Assembly (NCBI GenBank): GCA_943735955.1
Contig: OX030965.1
Coordinates: 5,944,003 to 6,008,002, forward strand
Source: Piscicola geometra
Lineage: Eukaryota; Annelida; Clitellata; Hirudinida; Piscicolidae
Reading direction: 5' to 3'
Length of the DNA: 64,000 nucleotides
The translations under genes were made by a program, and so were the position numbers. Positions 1 to 11,882 of this stretch are shown here, in pieces. How positions within the stretch are numbered: the stretch's first letter is position 1; every line of letters starts with the position of its first letter. The notes beneath the pieces were generated by a model. The model saw only the letters and a program-made list of their open reading frames with translations, did no database searches and was not told where the DNA came from.

Positions 1-424
1 ACAGAGCTTCCAAGCGACTTAGACGCATGCATGCAGCACTGACCACACAAATCACACAAGCCGCCACGCATTACAAAGATGGAGGAGGGTTGAGGAGGAG
101 GAAGAGGACGGATGGAGGAGTCAGTAGTTATGATTATAGTGGTGATGGCGATGATGATGATGATGATGATGTTTGTGGTGCTGATGATGATGCCTTTATG
201 AGTCATCATCTGGAAAGAGAGTTGGCTGATTATTCCTTCCTGCCAGTTCAAGTGAGTGTTTTCATTTATGAATTTCACAATACTTTATAGTTAAATAAAC
301 GAGTATAAAAATATTTTACATTTATTAATAAATTATGTATCAAAATGATTCATCAAATTACTTTATCTTATAAATCTTTCAAATTACGATTACTAGCATT
401 TTTATCATCATCCTCACCACCATC

Positions 425-491
<67 letters not shown>

Positions 492-3400
492 GTTGAGCGT
501 CGCAGCATTGAGGAGGAGGATGGAGGCAGAGGAGGTAGAAGAAGGAGTGGGCATGCGTGCATCCACCACCACCACTACTATCACTACCACCACCACCACC
601 ACCACTACCTCCACCACCACCACTACCTCCACCAACACCACAAACACTACCACCACCACTACTACCACATCTCCCACCACCACTTCCAACACCACTGTTG
701 AACCGTTTACCATGCAAGATACTGGTTGGTCATTTAAGCATTTATTCTCATTGTTATTTTTATGATTAGCATTGTTATTATTATTATTTTTAGAAATTAA
801 ACTTTTATTACCAGCAGTATTATCATACAATTTATACAGTAACTACAACAACTGCAACTATAACAAAATCTACTACAACAACAGGAACAGTAACAACAAA
901 AACATTTGCAACAACACCAACAACTCCATGTCCAATGGACATATCAACTGAGTCTTCCACTGATGCCTTTGTTGACTCTCAATCCTTAACTATTGCTACA
1001 ACCACTGCTATAACTACTAATAATACACCAACAACTACTACTAATACTACAACTACTACTAATACTACAACAACTACTAATACTGCAACTACTACTGCTA
1101 CAACTACTAATGCTACAACTTCAAGAACAACTAATGTTACAAGCACACTGTCTTCACTCTCCACCATCACGCATCCATCAATCGATTCCTACACCAACTC
1201 ATCCACCACCCTCAACCCTCCATCATTCGATCCATCCACCATAACCTCAACAACCACTACTACACTAACCGCAACTACCCCAACCACTTCAACCTCAACC
1301 AAAACTACACCAGCCACAGCCACAACCACACTAACCACAACCACACCAACCACAACTACACCAACCACAACCACACCAACCACAACCACACCAGCCACAA
1401 CCACACCAACCACAACCACACCAACCACAAACACACCAACCACAACCACACCAACCACAACCACACCAACCACAACCACACCAACCACAACTACACCAAC
1501 CACAACCACACTAACCACAACCACACCAACCACCCTCAGCCTTCAATCAACCTCCATCGACGTATACTCTTGCCTTCAATTCCTTTTTGAACTCTACTCG
1601 TCTTTCCTGTCGGCATCATCATCATCACCATCAGTATCATCATCAGCACCAACCAAAGAACCAATAAATAATATATTGTTCTATGAAACTTCACGATCTG
1701 TGAGTGGATGTTGTTGTTGCTATTAGCTACGCAATTTGTGTTTTAATAATACCACACTGCTATAACGCTGTTACCACACTGCTACAGCCAACTACGACAC
1801 CACCACTGAATTCTACACTACCCACTACGACCACTTATTTTTTTAACTACACTGCCATCACCCCTTCCACTCCACAACTACCACGACCACACTCACCATT
1901 CCACAACTACCACCACGACCACACTCACCACTTCACAACCACCACGACCACACTCACCACTCTACAACTACCACGACCACACTCACCACTCTACAACTAC
2001 TACCACGACACCACAGATAGTGTTCCTTTCCGACCTCTTCAGCACACAACAACAACACCAATGGATGGCTGCCATCAACAACAACCCCCCTCACCTCCAC
2101 CACCCCTCCTCCACCCTCCCCCACCACCACCTCTCCACCCCTGACAACCTATCAGCCTTTGTCACCCTCTCAACCGCCAAGACTACAGCTCTTCTCTCTC
2201 AGCTGGTCTCATTAGCATATTTATATAATTAAATCTGTTTTAGTTAATTAAAATACTTTATTATTTCTAAGGTTAATTATAATTAAGTTTAATTGTTATA
2301 GTTGTTCCAATTAATTAGGTCAGCTATTAATAAAGTTCCTAATGGTTAACGTTAATTTCGATTAACGGTTATTTTGATAACAATTAATTATTTTCAGCGA
2401 TAACACCACACACAGAAGAACGCTGGCACACCATCATCATCAGCAACATCAGCAGACGAACTGACTAGCCTTATTGAGGCCTCCCTGGCCAGCAACCACC
2501 TTCCCAGCAAGCTGTTCAGTCTGGCAGGGGGGCTCTACTTGACGGAAGATCCCGCCCACCCACCTGCCCCTCCCCTCCTCAACCTCTATGTCAACTATCT
2601 CTCTAAGACGTTGTCTTTTTTCAATTTGTGAGTGTGGTGGGTGGTTGCAGTGGTGGTGGGGTGGTTTTGATGGCTGTTGGGGTGGGAGAGGAATTCGGCA
2701 TAGGGTGGTGGTGATAGTAGTGGTGGGGAGAGGAGAGATTTTGGTAGAAAGATAGTTTGTGGGTTATTGGAAGTTAATTACTTTACTTTAAAAAATATTT
2801 AAAAGAAAACTATATGCCAAAGCGATTCCACCCTCCCCCAACACACAGCTCCACCATCTACAACCAAACACACAGCTCCACCATCTTCAACCAAACACAC
2901 AGCTCCACCATCTACAACCAAACACACAGCTCCACCATCTACAACCAAACACACAGCTCCACCATCTACAACCAAACACACAGCTCCACCATCTACAACC
3001 AAACACACAGCTCCACCATCTACAACCAAACACACGTCCTTCTCATGTTCTCTCTCGCCTTCAACCTCCTCCTAAACCACTCTCAAGCCATCAAGGAAAA
3101 CAACTTTCCCGCGCTTTTTGTGCAGGTGGTTGTTTGTTGGTGGGGGGGGGGAGGATGGTGGTGGATGATAGGGAGTTGAGGTTGCTTGATAGGGGGGGTT
3201 GGTAGAGATGGTGCTTATAGTGCTCTAAATGTTTTAATTTGTCGTTATCCGTATGAGCCTATTCTCAACAATCGAATCACCTAAAAACCCCTTACTCGTA
3301 TTTAATTCAGCCACACTAACCACACTAACCAGTTAAACACAACCAACCAACAACCCAAACCCACCCTACCCAGCCTTACCAACCAACCAACCCAACCAAA

Positions 3401-4121
3401 CCACCCCCCCCCCCCACCCCTCTACCACAGATCTGCCTCTCTAAACTCTCCTCGCCAGACCTGCCCACACCAATCCACCACGCCATCTGTGCAGGCCTTG
3501 AACGTCTTATTGTCGCCACCAACAACAACAACCAGCTGCTGCTGCTGCAACCTTCTACTACTACTACTACCACCACTACTACCACTACCACTACTACTAC
3601 TACTACTGTTGTTGCCTCTTTCTTGCTTCTCGAGGAGGTCTCCAAAATAATTTCTAACAGGTTAGGTTGTTTAGATGTATAGTTCTCATAATCATCCTCA
3701 TCATTATTATCGCTATTTTCATCATCACCATTATCATCATCATTATCATCATCATTATCATCATCATCAGCAGCATTTGAAACCATCTTCTTTTGAACAC
3801 AGGTGGCTTAGGGAGAACACTCAAAAGTCATTGATCCTCTACCGCCTCTTCATCGTCTGCTTCTATCACGGTGTGCCATGGAAAAACATTTCATAATAAT
3901 AATAATAACAATGATGATGATGATGATAATAATTATTATTAATATGTTGATAATAAAAATGATGATGATGATGATAATAATAATAATTGTATCAACAAAC
4001 CCTTTCAAACACCAGCACAAAATAGTGCCAGCAGCGCCGATACGAACACTGAAGTGAGGGTGAACATCATTGAGAACATCACTATCATCTTCGAGAAGTG
4101 GGTGCTTGTAGTAGAAGCAGA

Positions 4122-4209
<88 letters not shown>

Positions 4210-4213
4210 ATAA

Positions 4214-4275
<62 letters not shown>

Positions 4276-4279
4276 ATAA

Positions 4280-4367
<88 letters not shown>

Positions 4368-5277
4368 TTGTAGTATTGAAGCACACATCAATTGCAACCC
4401 AAGCATCGGCAATCGATACTTCAACACATTCTTCCACACAGGATACGCAAGAGTCTGCCGTCAGAGGCGACCTCGCTGATGCTGCCTCTAGCGGACCTGC
4501 TCGGGTGGCTGTCGCTCAAGGGCGGTGGACTGGAGGGTGTCAACGTGGTGGTGGCTGAGCTGCTCACCATGCACCAACCGCACACCAAGCTCTTCGCCTC
4601 ACTCCTCTTTAAGGTTTGTGTGTTGGTGTTTTTGTGTGTTTGGTCGGTTATGAGAAGGGGGACTCTCGATTGATTTATATGATCGTCAAAAATACCATAA
4701 ATGTTCACAAATCTCAGGTGTTTGAGCGGGTGAAGGCGAGCATGGGCCTATCGGCGCTGATGGATTGGGTGTTGTTGTCGCTGGGCAGTCTGAGCCAGCG
4801 CAAGCCGCTGAGTATCGCTGTGTGGAGTGTCTCGTGTGTCTTGGTGGCGTCAGCGGTTGATGACTCTGTGTTGAGGCTGTAAGTGGTGTGGTTTGTGTGT
4901 GTGTGTGTAGATGGTCTGGTTGTTGTATGGTGTGTGGTGTAGTATGGTGATGGGTGTGGTGGGTTATATGTTTAGTGTAAGGTGGTAGATTCGGTGTAGT
5001 GTGGTGATGAATACCATTAGGGTTTACGCCACGTTAATAACTAACAACGAATCCAACCACATACCCACAATCTTCCAGCTACCCATTGTTGGTGAGCAGG
5101 AAAGGAAGCCTGGACCAAATCGACTGGTCCATCTTCCTAACTAGCGCTTCTCACTTCCAGAAAAATCAACGCAAACTCGGCGAGAAAAGCTCGGCAAGCT
5201 TTGTTGAAATGCTCCAGAAACTCGAGCTGCCTTACTGGGTGCTTGAGCGCTTAAGGGCGTCTTTAAGTCAGGAGTGA
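1..5277 (+). CDS. HTT: huntingtin orthologue, C-terminal part (5' truncated by window edge)
   Basis: HEAT-repeat scaffold protein; the window holds the last ~922 codons. Exons: <3-251, 493-724, 840-1699, 2017-2205, 2416-2627, 3011-3125 (or earlier acceptors), 3431-3660, 3803-3870, 4016-4097, 4442-4613, 4718-4878, 5079-5277; all phases agree. Identity rests on collinear resemblance to the vertebrate HTT C-terminus as I know it: SLIEASLASNHLPSK, AGLERL, IIFEKIRKSLPSEA (vertebrate LFDRIRKGFPCEA), DWVLLSLGSLSQR (DWVMLSLSNFTQR) and VSRKGSLDQIDWSIF (ISRMGKLEQVDVNLF). The stop is TGA at 5275-5277. Exons upstream of 1540 are low complexity and less certain, as is the weak GTCTCA donor at 2206. The poly-Q N-terminus, if present, lies outside the window. 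The neighbouring SPTLC1 is tail-to-tail. Confidence 0.87.
493..1699 (+). other. HTT: Thr-rich low-complexity insert encoded in HTT exons
   Basis: Exons 493-724 and 840-1699 read open in one phase-consistent frame. They encode almost only Thr with Pro, Asn, Ala and Ser before reaching the recognisable HTT segment FLFELYSS (from about 1585). A 15-bp unit encoding TTTTP recurs across 1323-1530. Stop-free reading is expected by chance for ACC/ACA repeats, so the alternative is that the coding exon begins only at 1540, after the acceptor CCCTCAG. The matching phases at 251/493, 724/840 and 1699/2017 favour coding but do not prove it. Confidence 0.5.
2849..3037 (+). repeat. 27-bp minisatellite carrying tandem 3' splice sites (HTT)
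   Basis: Seven near-identical 27-bp copies, each with an ACACACAG acceptor (AG at 2847/8, 2874/5, 2901/2, 2928/9, 2955/6, 2982/3, 3009/10), then CTCCACCATCTACAACC. The third unit boundary carries one base change (TTC for TAC in the copy starting 2876). Because 27 is a multiple of 3, every acceptor keeps the HTT frame and adds or removes a nine-residue THSSTIYNQ-type unit. Confidence 0.9.
4126..4371 (+). repeat. (AGT)n microsatellite filling an HTT intron
   Basis: About 80 AGT triplets with two AATAAT interruptions, wholly inside the intron 4098-4441. The flanking exons join as IIFEK-IRKSLP across it, so the array is intronic. Its long open frames (poly-Ser, poly-Val, and on the other strand poly-Tyr, poly-Leu, poly-Thr) are artefacts. 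Confidence 0.95.
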
Positions 5278-5977
5278 GGGAGTGGAAGTGTTGAGGAGTG
5301 AATCGTATGCGATTAAAGGATATTTGTGTTGTTGGTGACTGAATGGTGGTGGTCTGAATGAGGGATAATGGATTTGGGTAAGGGTTCTTAAGAACGTTTT
5401 CAGATGTTTCTTGAATTATAATGTTGTCTCACTAATGATCAAATGGCTGTCATGTCGTCGAAATAAATGATTTCTTGCTACTTTTTTTGGGCTTGAAAAG
5501 AATAACTTTGCTCAAGTTTTTCTTTTTTTCCTAGTCCCTTCAAAAGCAGAAAATCGGTTTTTAAACGTTTAAATATAATTATATAACTAAAAGTTTTGGA
5601 AATGAAATACAAAGTGAATATTAAAGATACATGCATTTTATTTTCCCAGAGTTCTATACAATGAATACAGTGAAGTTATTGTTCTGTATACAGGCATGAA
5701 AAGCTCAAGTCATAGAAAAAATGTAATAAATCATTAAGAAATATTTAATGGACTTTATCAAATTAAATAATTTACAATGATTTGCAATCATTTACAAAAA
5801 TTTATAATAATTTAAAATGTTGAAAAACATTAAACGATACACATTCATCTGAAATATTTGCGCATTTACGGTTTCATTGTTGAATGAGACTTGTAAACCA
5901 TTAAAGAAATATGCCAAATATACATCAAGTAGCCACAATCATCATCATCACCACCACCATCATCATCATCATCCCTG
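5278..5977. other. tail-to-tail 3' UTR region between HTT and SPTLC1
   Basis: No gene seen. AT-rich. AATAAA on the + strand at 5462-5467 is a likely HTT polyadenylation signal, 185 bases after the stop. TTTATT at 5637-5642 is AATAAA on the - strand and a possible SPTLC1 signal, about 340 bases past its stop. A CAT/CAC run lies at 5937-5973, against the SPTLC1 stop. Confidence 0.6.
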
Positions 5978-6278
5978 CTAGCACTGCATGGCCTCCTTAA
6001 TGATGGAGACTGCATTGTCGACGTCTTCAAACTCCAGGTCGCTAGAGAGAGCGACGCGGATGCTGCAAAGTAGTAATGTATCATCATCATCATCATCGTC
6101 GTCATCATTACCATCATCATCGCCATCACCATCATCATCATCACCACCGCAATCGTCATCATAATCATGACCATCATCATCATCAGCACCTAGGACGTGG
6201 ACTGGCGTGTTCCTCTTCCAGGTATGCAGCAGTGGTCAAGGCGAGTCCCTGCTCTTGCGCCTGTGTGTGTGTGTGTAC

Positions 6279-6309
<31 letters not shown>

Positions 6310-7829
6310 TGTGTGTGTGTACGTGTGAGTGTGTGTGTGTGTACGTGTGTGTGTGTGTTTGTGCAATTGCAGGTGGTGGTGGTTTTGATGATGTTCAAAA
6401 TGTCGAAAGATGAATATCTTATAAATTACATAATTAAACGAGCTCAACATCATATTGATGAGGTACCAACTACTCCCCCTCCCCCTCCTCCCTCCCACCT
6501 CCCCCAACTCACCCTCCTAACGACCCCCCTCAAGAACTCCCCATCCTTCTCGCTGCCGAGGGATGGGTGCTTGTAGAGGTGGAGGATGGGTGAGATGGCG
6601 CAGCCCTGGATGCTGAAGTGTCTGATGGATGGAGAGAGAGAAGGATGGATGGAGGGAAGGATGGAACGAGGAAAGGATGGATGGAGGGAAGAAGAGATTG
6701 AAGAAGGAAGAGTAAGGATAAAAATATAAAAATACATATTTACGTATAACCGATGTCAGGGCTATAATAATAGTAATGTTAAACTAAAAATAACGTTTAT
6801 AATTATTTACTATTATTCAATTATTTTCGCAAAACTATAATAATAATAATAATTATTATTATTATTTATTTTCAATAATGAAAACAATAATAGTCAATAA
6901 TCAAGGTATCACCCTTAATATCACCACCATTAATGGAGACTCACCTGCTAAACTTCTCGTGGGCATACTCGCATAGATTCTTCAGCTTCTCCAGGAGTTC
7001 TGTGGTGGGAAAAAAAGTCAGTGTAAAAATTAATAAACTCTAAAGATGGAGTGATTATATCTATAAATAGGAATAATATTAATACAAACAATAATAATAA
7101 TTATTATTATCATGATCATTATCAACATCTTTAGTATCCACCTCAAAACCCCCACCACCCTCATCATCACATCCCTCCAAACCACACACCCCCCCCACCA
7201 ATCCATTCCACCACCACCTCTCACCCACCAGGTCTATCTTCCATGAGGGAGAGGGCAGTGATGGCTGCCTGGGCCAGCATGGGTGGACAAGACGCCGAGA
7301 AGCAGTAGCCAGCGCCCGATAGTCGCTATGGTAACGTAGGGATGGGGAGGGAAGGGAAGGGATGTGCGTGTTGCTTTGTTTGGAATAATAAAATCAAAAA
7401 TTTTATTGCTTTTAAATGCTTGATGATGATTTGATCATAATAAAACGATAATAATCACCAAATTGATTTTAATATTTATAAATAATATTATTATCGAATA
7501 CAACAATTATATTTATATTTAAAAAAGAAAACAATAAAAATAATAAAAGTAAAAATCAAAATACTAGTTATGATAATGATGAAGAACCTGATGGTCGATG
7601 ACGTAGGCCTTACCGCAGCAAAAGCCTCCAATGGCCGCCATGGAGTACTCCAGACTGGAGGAGAGGAGGTCGATCTCTGAGACCTGTGTGTGTGTGTGTG
7701 TGTTTGTGTGTGTTTATGTGTGTGTGTGTTTGTCTGTGTGTGTTTATGTGTGTGTTTGTGTGTGTTTATGTGTGTGTGTGTGTCTGTGTGTGTGTGTGTG
7801 TGTTTGTGTGTTTGTGTGTGTGTGTGTGT

Positions 7830-7868
<39 letters not shown>

Positions 7869-8982
7869 GGTTGTAGTTCATCTCTATCTCTATCCCCACA
7901 AACCAACCCCCCCCCCCAAACGCACAGGCACGTTGAAGTGCTCCGTGACACCCCTGCCAGTGGCGCCAACACTGCCGAAGGATATGCTCTCGTCGAGGAA
8001 GATGCGTACCTTGTAACGGTGCTTCAGTTTCACCTTGGTGGGTGGTGGTGGTGGTGGTGGGTGGAGGTGGTTGTAGAGATGGAGTGGTGGGTGGGAACGA
8101 GGGGTTATTTTGCAAGTGGTTAGGTGAGAGGTGAGTTGTGGGGGGAGAGGGGGGAGGGGAGATGGTGTAAAGATGGTTTTATGATGAGTTGAAGATGGAA
8201 TGGGTGTTGGGCTGAGTGAGAATAGTGATGGTTGTCAGAGTTAGAAAAAGATTGCAATTATTTCATGAAGACACCCTTTCCAACACACCCATTCACCACA
8301 CCCCACCCATCCATCTTTTTACATGCCCCTCCTTCCCCTCCCCCACCCCCATCCCCACCAATCCAACCAGCTGAGGCAAGGGGCACAGGTCAGCATGATT
8401 CATATACAAGCCCTCCACCACCAAGAACCTACGCGTCACCTTGGCTTTCTTGGGATTCTGTAGGAATGGAGGGGGGGAGGGGGGTGGGGTGGTGGTGATG
8501 ATTGTGATGATGTGGTGGTGGTATGATGGTGGAACAGATGGTGATGGTGGAGGTAGTGATGATGATGGTTGTGTGGAGCTAGTTATTACTGTGATAATGA
8601 TGCTGCTAGAAAATAGTACTACTACAACTATCGTCATCGCTACTACTACCACCATCATCATCACCACTACCATCATCAAAACCAACCCCACTACCACCAC
8701 AAATCCCACAAATAAAATCATCACTACCACCAAAACTTCCACAAATACCATCATCACTACCACCGCAAATACAACCATCATCATCACCATCACTATCATC
8801 ACCACGAACACAATCATCATCAAGACCACCACCATCATCATCATCAGCACCACCTTGCGATCATCCTCCTCCTGTATCTTCAGCAGCCTCTCCAGATCTT
8901 GAACATCGTTGTGTTTGAAGTAGTGCACGTTGCTCCTGCTAGCCAGTATGCCCTTCTGTATGGCGAAGTGTACGCCTTCGTC

Positions 8983-9016
<34 letters not shown>

Positions 9017-11147
9017 TGTGTGTGTATGTGCGTGTATGTGTGTGTGTGCATGTATATGTGTGCGTGCGTGTATGTGTGTGTGAAGGGATGTTTATGAAGA
9101 GTTATTTTCTAGGCGTCTGTACGTGTATGTGTACGCGTATGTGCACGTGAAAGTTGAATGACGCACGCGAAGATGACGTCACCCCTCTTGGAGTAGGCGG
9201 GAATGGCGGAGGCGACGGTGGCGAATCCGTACGAGTAGATGATCGCCTCCTCGCACTGCATGAAGCGCGCCAGACGCTCCTCCAGGCGTAGGTGTACGTC
9301 TGTGTGTTTGTTCATTTGTGTACGTCTGTGTGTTTGTTCATTTGTGTACGTCTGTGTGTTTGTTCATTTGTGTACGTCTGTGTGTTTGTTTATTTGTGTG
9401 GGTGGGTGTGTGTGTGTTTGTGTGGGTGGGTGTGTGTTTGTTCATTTGTGTACGTCTGTGTGTTTGTTTATTTGTGTACGTCTGTGTGTTTGTTCATTTG
9501 TGTACGTCTGTGTGTTTGTTTATTTGTGTGGGTGGGTGTGTGTGTGTTTGTGTGTGTTTAGGTATGTGTGTGTTTATGTGTGCACATGTGACAACAACTC
9601 ACGCACCAACAGTGCCATAGAAGCCTCGGGGCCCGCACGAACCAACGCCATACTTGCGCAGTGATGTGGCTGTCGCTTCCTGCAGCAATAATAATGGCTT
9701 GTTAGGCTTTGTTGGTTGTGCGGGCTTATGGTGGTGGTGGTGGAAGGATGCTATATTATAAGGCATCATTATCAACAGTACTGCTATCATTATCATTACC
9801 ACCACCACTATCAGCAACACCATCATCAGCACCACCCACCATCATCATCAGCACCACATCATCATCATCATCAAAACCACCACCATCATCATCAGCAGTA
9901 CCAACCAAGTACCTCAATCTCTGGACGCCCAGCCATCGACAGGAAGTTCATGGTGGCGAAGTTGAGGCAGTCTTTCCCATTGATGTTCACCCTCCTGCCC
10001 ACCTTGCTGTAGGAGGTGGTGGTGATGATGATGATGATGTGCGTGGTGATGATGTGGGTGGTGATTATGATGAAGGTGGTGAAGTGGGTGGTGGTCATGG
10101 TGGATGATGTAGATGATGATAATGATTATTATTAATGTGAGTGGATTGAATACTAAAAAATTCATAATTGCAAAAAAAAGTAAAAATCATTATATCAAAG
10201 TTAAATAAATAAATGTATAAATAAGTTCAACTTTTCCAAATCCATTAATCATTACCCTTCCACCACCTCCACCACCACTGACACCCACCCATCCACCCAC
10301 CCGTGCACCAGTCTCTCCTCATAGTCCCGCAGGAGAGGGTGGTCTGCTGCGACTTCGGGAACCAGAGGATCAGGCTTCCATTCTTCTATCAACTCTTCTT
10401 TCTCCTGAGGTGGTGTGATTAGGTGGAATTGGAAAAAAAAAAGAATTATTTTTTTAAGGATTTTTAAGATGATTAATTAAAATTCTGAGATGGTGATGAA
10501 GGTGTAGCTAAGAGATACAAAGTTTTTTTAATAAGTATAATTAGTTGTTATGCCAATTATGTATAATTAGTTATTATGCCAATTATATAATGTTGTACAT
10601 TATTCAACCTTTTCGGTGAGAGCTGTTCGAGCTGGTTTGTAACTCTGAGTGAACAAAAGCAGACGAGCTATCCACACGATGAGGATGATTTCAAAGTAAA
10701 CGTGGTAGCTCGGCGCCTATGAGTGGAGTTTCGTGATATTTTGTATGTCATTTTTGCCCTTTAAATTATTTTTTAGTTACTATTTACAATGTGATCTAGT
10801 GAAGTTTTAAAACAGATCCTGACATTGTACTTTTTATATTAATTTTGATTCAAAACAAACAGGTAAAATTAATGAAAGTATTCTCATTTTTGCTACCTAT
10901 ACTATAGGTCTCATAGTTACCTGTCAAAGACTAACCAGAAAAAAAATTCCCACAACCTTACAACACAAATAAGTGCCTTAACCAGCTATGAAACCAAACC
11001 AAAATGGTGGCATGAAACCTGCAGAAAGGCCTGAATCATCTCGTATAGGTCCCATGAGGCCTGGGGCACTGGGTGGGTAGATGGAGGAGGGTCTTGATCA
11101 ATGTTCATCACTCTCAAAATATCGCTTATTTTCATCGAATCGCCCAT
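5978..11147 (-). CDS. SPTLC1: serine palmitoyltransferase subunit 1 (long chain base 1), complete, 15 exons
   Basis: Non-catalytic, membrane-anchored partner of SPTLC2 in the ER enzyme condensing serine with palmitoyl-CoA, the first step of sphingolipid synthesis. Exons in transcript order: 11019-11147, 10609-10716, 10301-10404, 9913-10006, 9607-9679, 9167-9299, 8854-8983, 8368-8457, 7926-8033, 7588-7683, 7229-7325, 6945-6999, 6513-6621, 6190-6260, 5978-6062. Sum 1482 nt, so 493 residues (human 473); every phase closes. Diagnostic stretches: [68 protein letters not shown] and [18 protein letters not shown]. As expected for subunit 1, the PLP-lysine motif of subunit 2 is absent. An N-terminal membrane segment ([15 protein letters not shown]) is present. 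The Cys of GVGSCGPRG matches the residue mutated in human HSAN1. The tail is SIIKEAMQC. Confidence 0.97.
6261..6362. repeat. (GT)n tract abutting SPTLC1 exon 14 acceptor
   Basis: GT repeat with TACGTG interruptions. On the transcribed strand it is a (CA)n tract that runs directly into the CAG of the 3' splice site at 6261-6263. Confidence 0.95.
7684..7864. repeat. (GT)n tract abutting SPTLC1 exon 10 acceptor
   Basis: About 180 bases of GT with TTTATG and CTG interruptions, ending at the exon starting 7683. In the gene's sense it is (CA)n followed by CACACAG. Confidence 0.95.
8984..9082. repeat. (GT)n-rich tract abutting SPTLC1 exon 7 acceptor
   Basis: Imperfect GT/GTAC/GTGC repeat. In the gene's sense it is CA-rich and ends CACACAG before the exon starting at 8983. 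Confidence 0.9.
9294..9562. repeat. 26-bp minisatellite copying the SPTLC1 exon 6 acceptor and exon start
   Basis: Tandem units of about 26 bp (GTGTACGTCTGTGTG plus TTTGTTCATTT). Read on the - strand each unit contains CACACAG followed by ACGTACAC, that is the acceptor plus the first eight exon bases. The real acceptor is at 9300-9301; further copies have AG at 9326/7 and every 26 bases on. A GGGTGGGTGTG variant splits the array. A 26-bp step changes the frame, so only one acceptor is in frame. Confidence 0.88.
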
Positions 11148-11882
11148 TTTTTGAGTATTTATATGTTATTTTTTGAAATAAAAAGTTTCATTTATACAGT
11201 TTATGAAGATTTTGGAGACAATCTAAGGTTTATTTAAAGTACGGAAAAGGTGAGTAGCTTAAAAGAGAACATTTATGTAGAGCTTCATTAGTCACCTGTA
11301 ATAAAACAAAACCCAATTTATACAATTATACTCAAATTGCATGAAATTTTAATAAATTTTATAACCACTATACATAAATATTATAAAACAAAACTGCTAA
11401 GGACCCAGCCAGGCAGCTGACTGAGTTGCAGTCATCGACCCATCCACATGCTTCCAAGCACACAAAAACAGACATCCAAATGCCTCATGCATGACATACA
11501 AACTTCGAAACGTTCCAATCAATATTCGAGGAAGAGTCCTTAGCGACAAGAAACAATGGAAGATCTGTTGCAATAGTAGCAGCAGCAGACACGCGTGTTG
11601 CTACTTGCAGGAGGCTTGAGAATTCATTGAAGCGAAACAAGGAATGTCATTTACGCTGTTGTTCGGGTTTGTGAAGGAATAGAATTGATGACTCTTGAAG
11701 TGTGCACGCCTGGCTGGAAGAGCTTAAATGCGAGTGTACAGGCTTGCCAGAACGACAACCAAGTGAACACTTTTTGAATTGATGTTTAAATTTTAATTTT
11801 ATCAAATAATTAGCTTATTTGAATACAAGATTGCATTGTAAATATTTTAATCAAAGATGTAGTATTTAACGATTTTAAAGAT
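11148..11882. promoter_or_regulatory. head-to-head intergenic region, SPTLC1 / two-TM gene
   Basis: 735 bases between two divergent start codons, largely free of the simple repeats that fill introns. It must hold both promoters. I saw no clear TATA box or recognised motif. Confidence 0.5.

Noticed and set aside
3850..4479. Long open frames of poly-Tyr, poly-Val, poly-Ser, poly-Leu and poly-Thr
   Set aside because: All six frames of an (AGT)n array are open in places; the array lies inside an HTT intron whose flanking exons join cleanly.
5978..11147. Gene as another alpha-oxoamine synthase (ALAS, KBL) or SPTLC2
   Set aside because: No PLP-binding lysine motif of those enzymes, and the N-terminal membrane segment and [15 protein letters not shown] match subunit 1.
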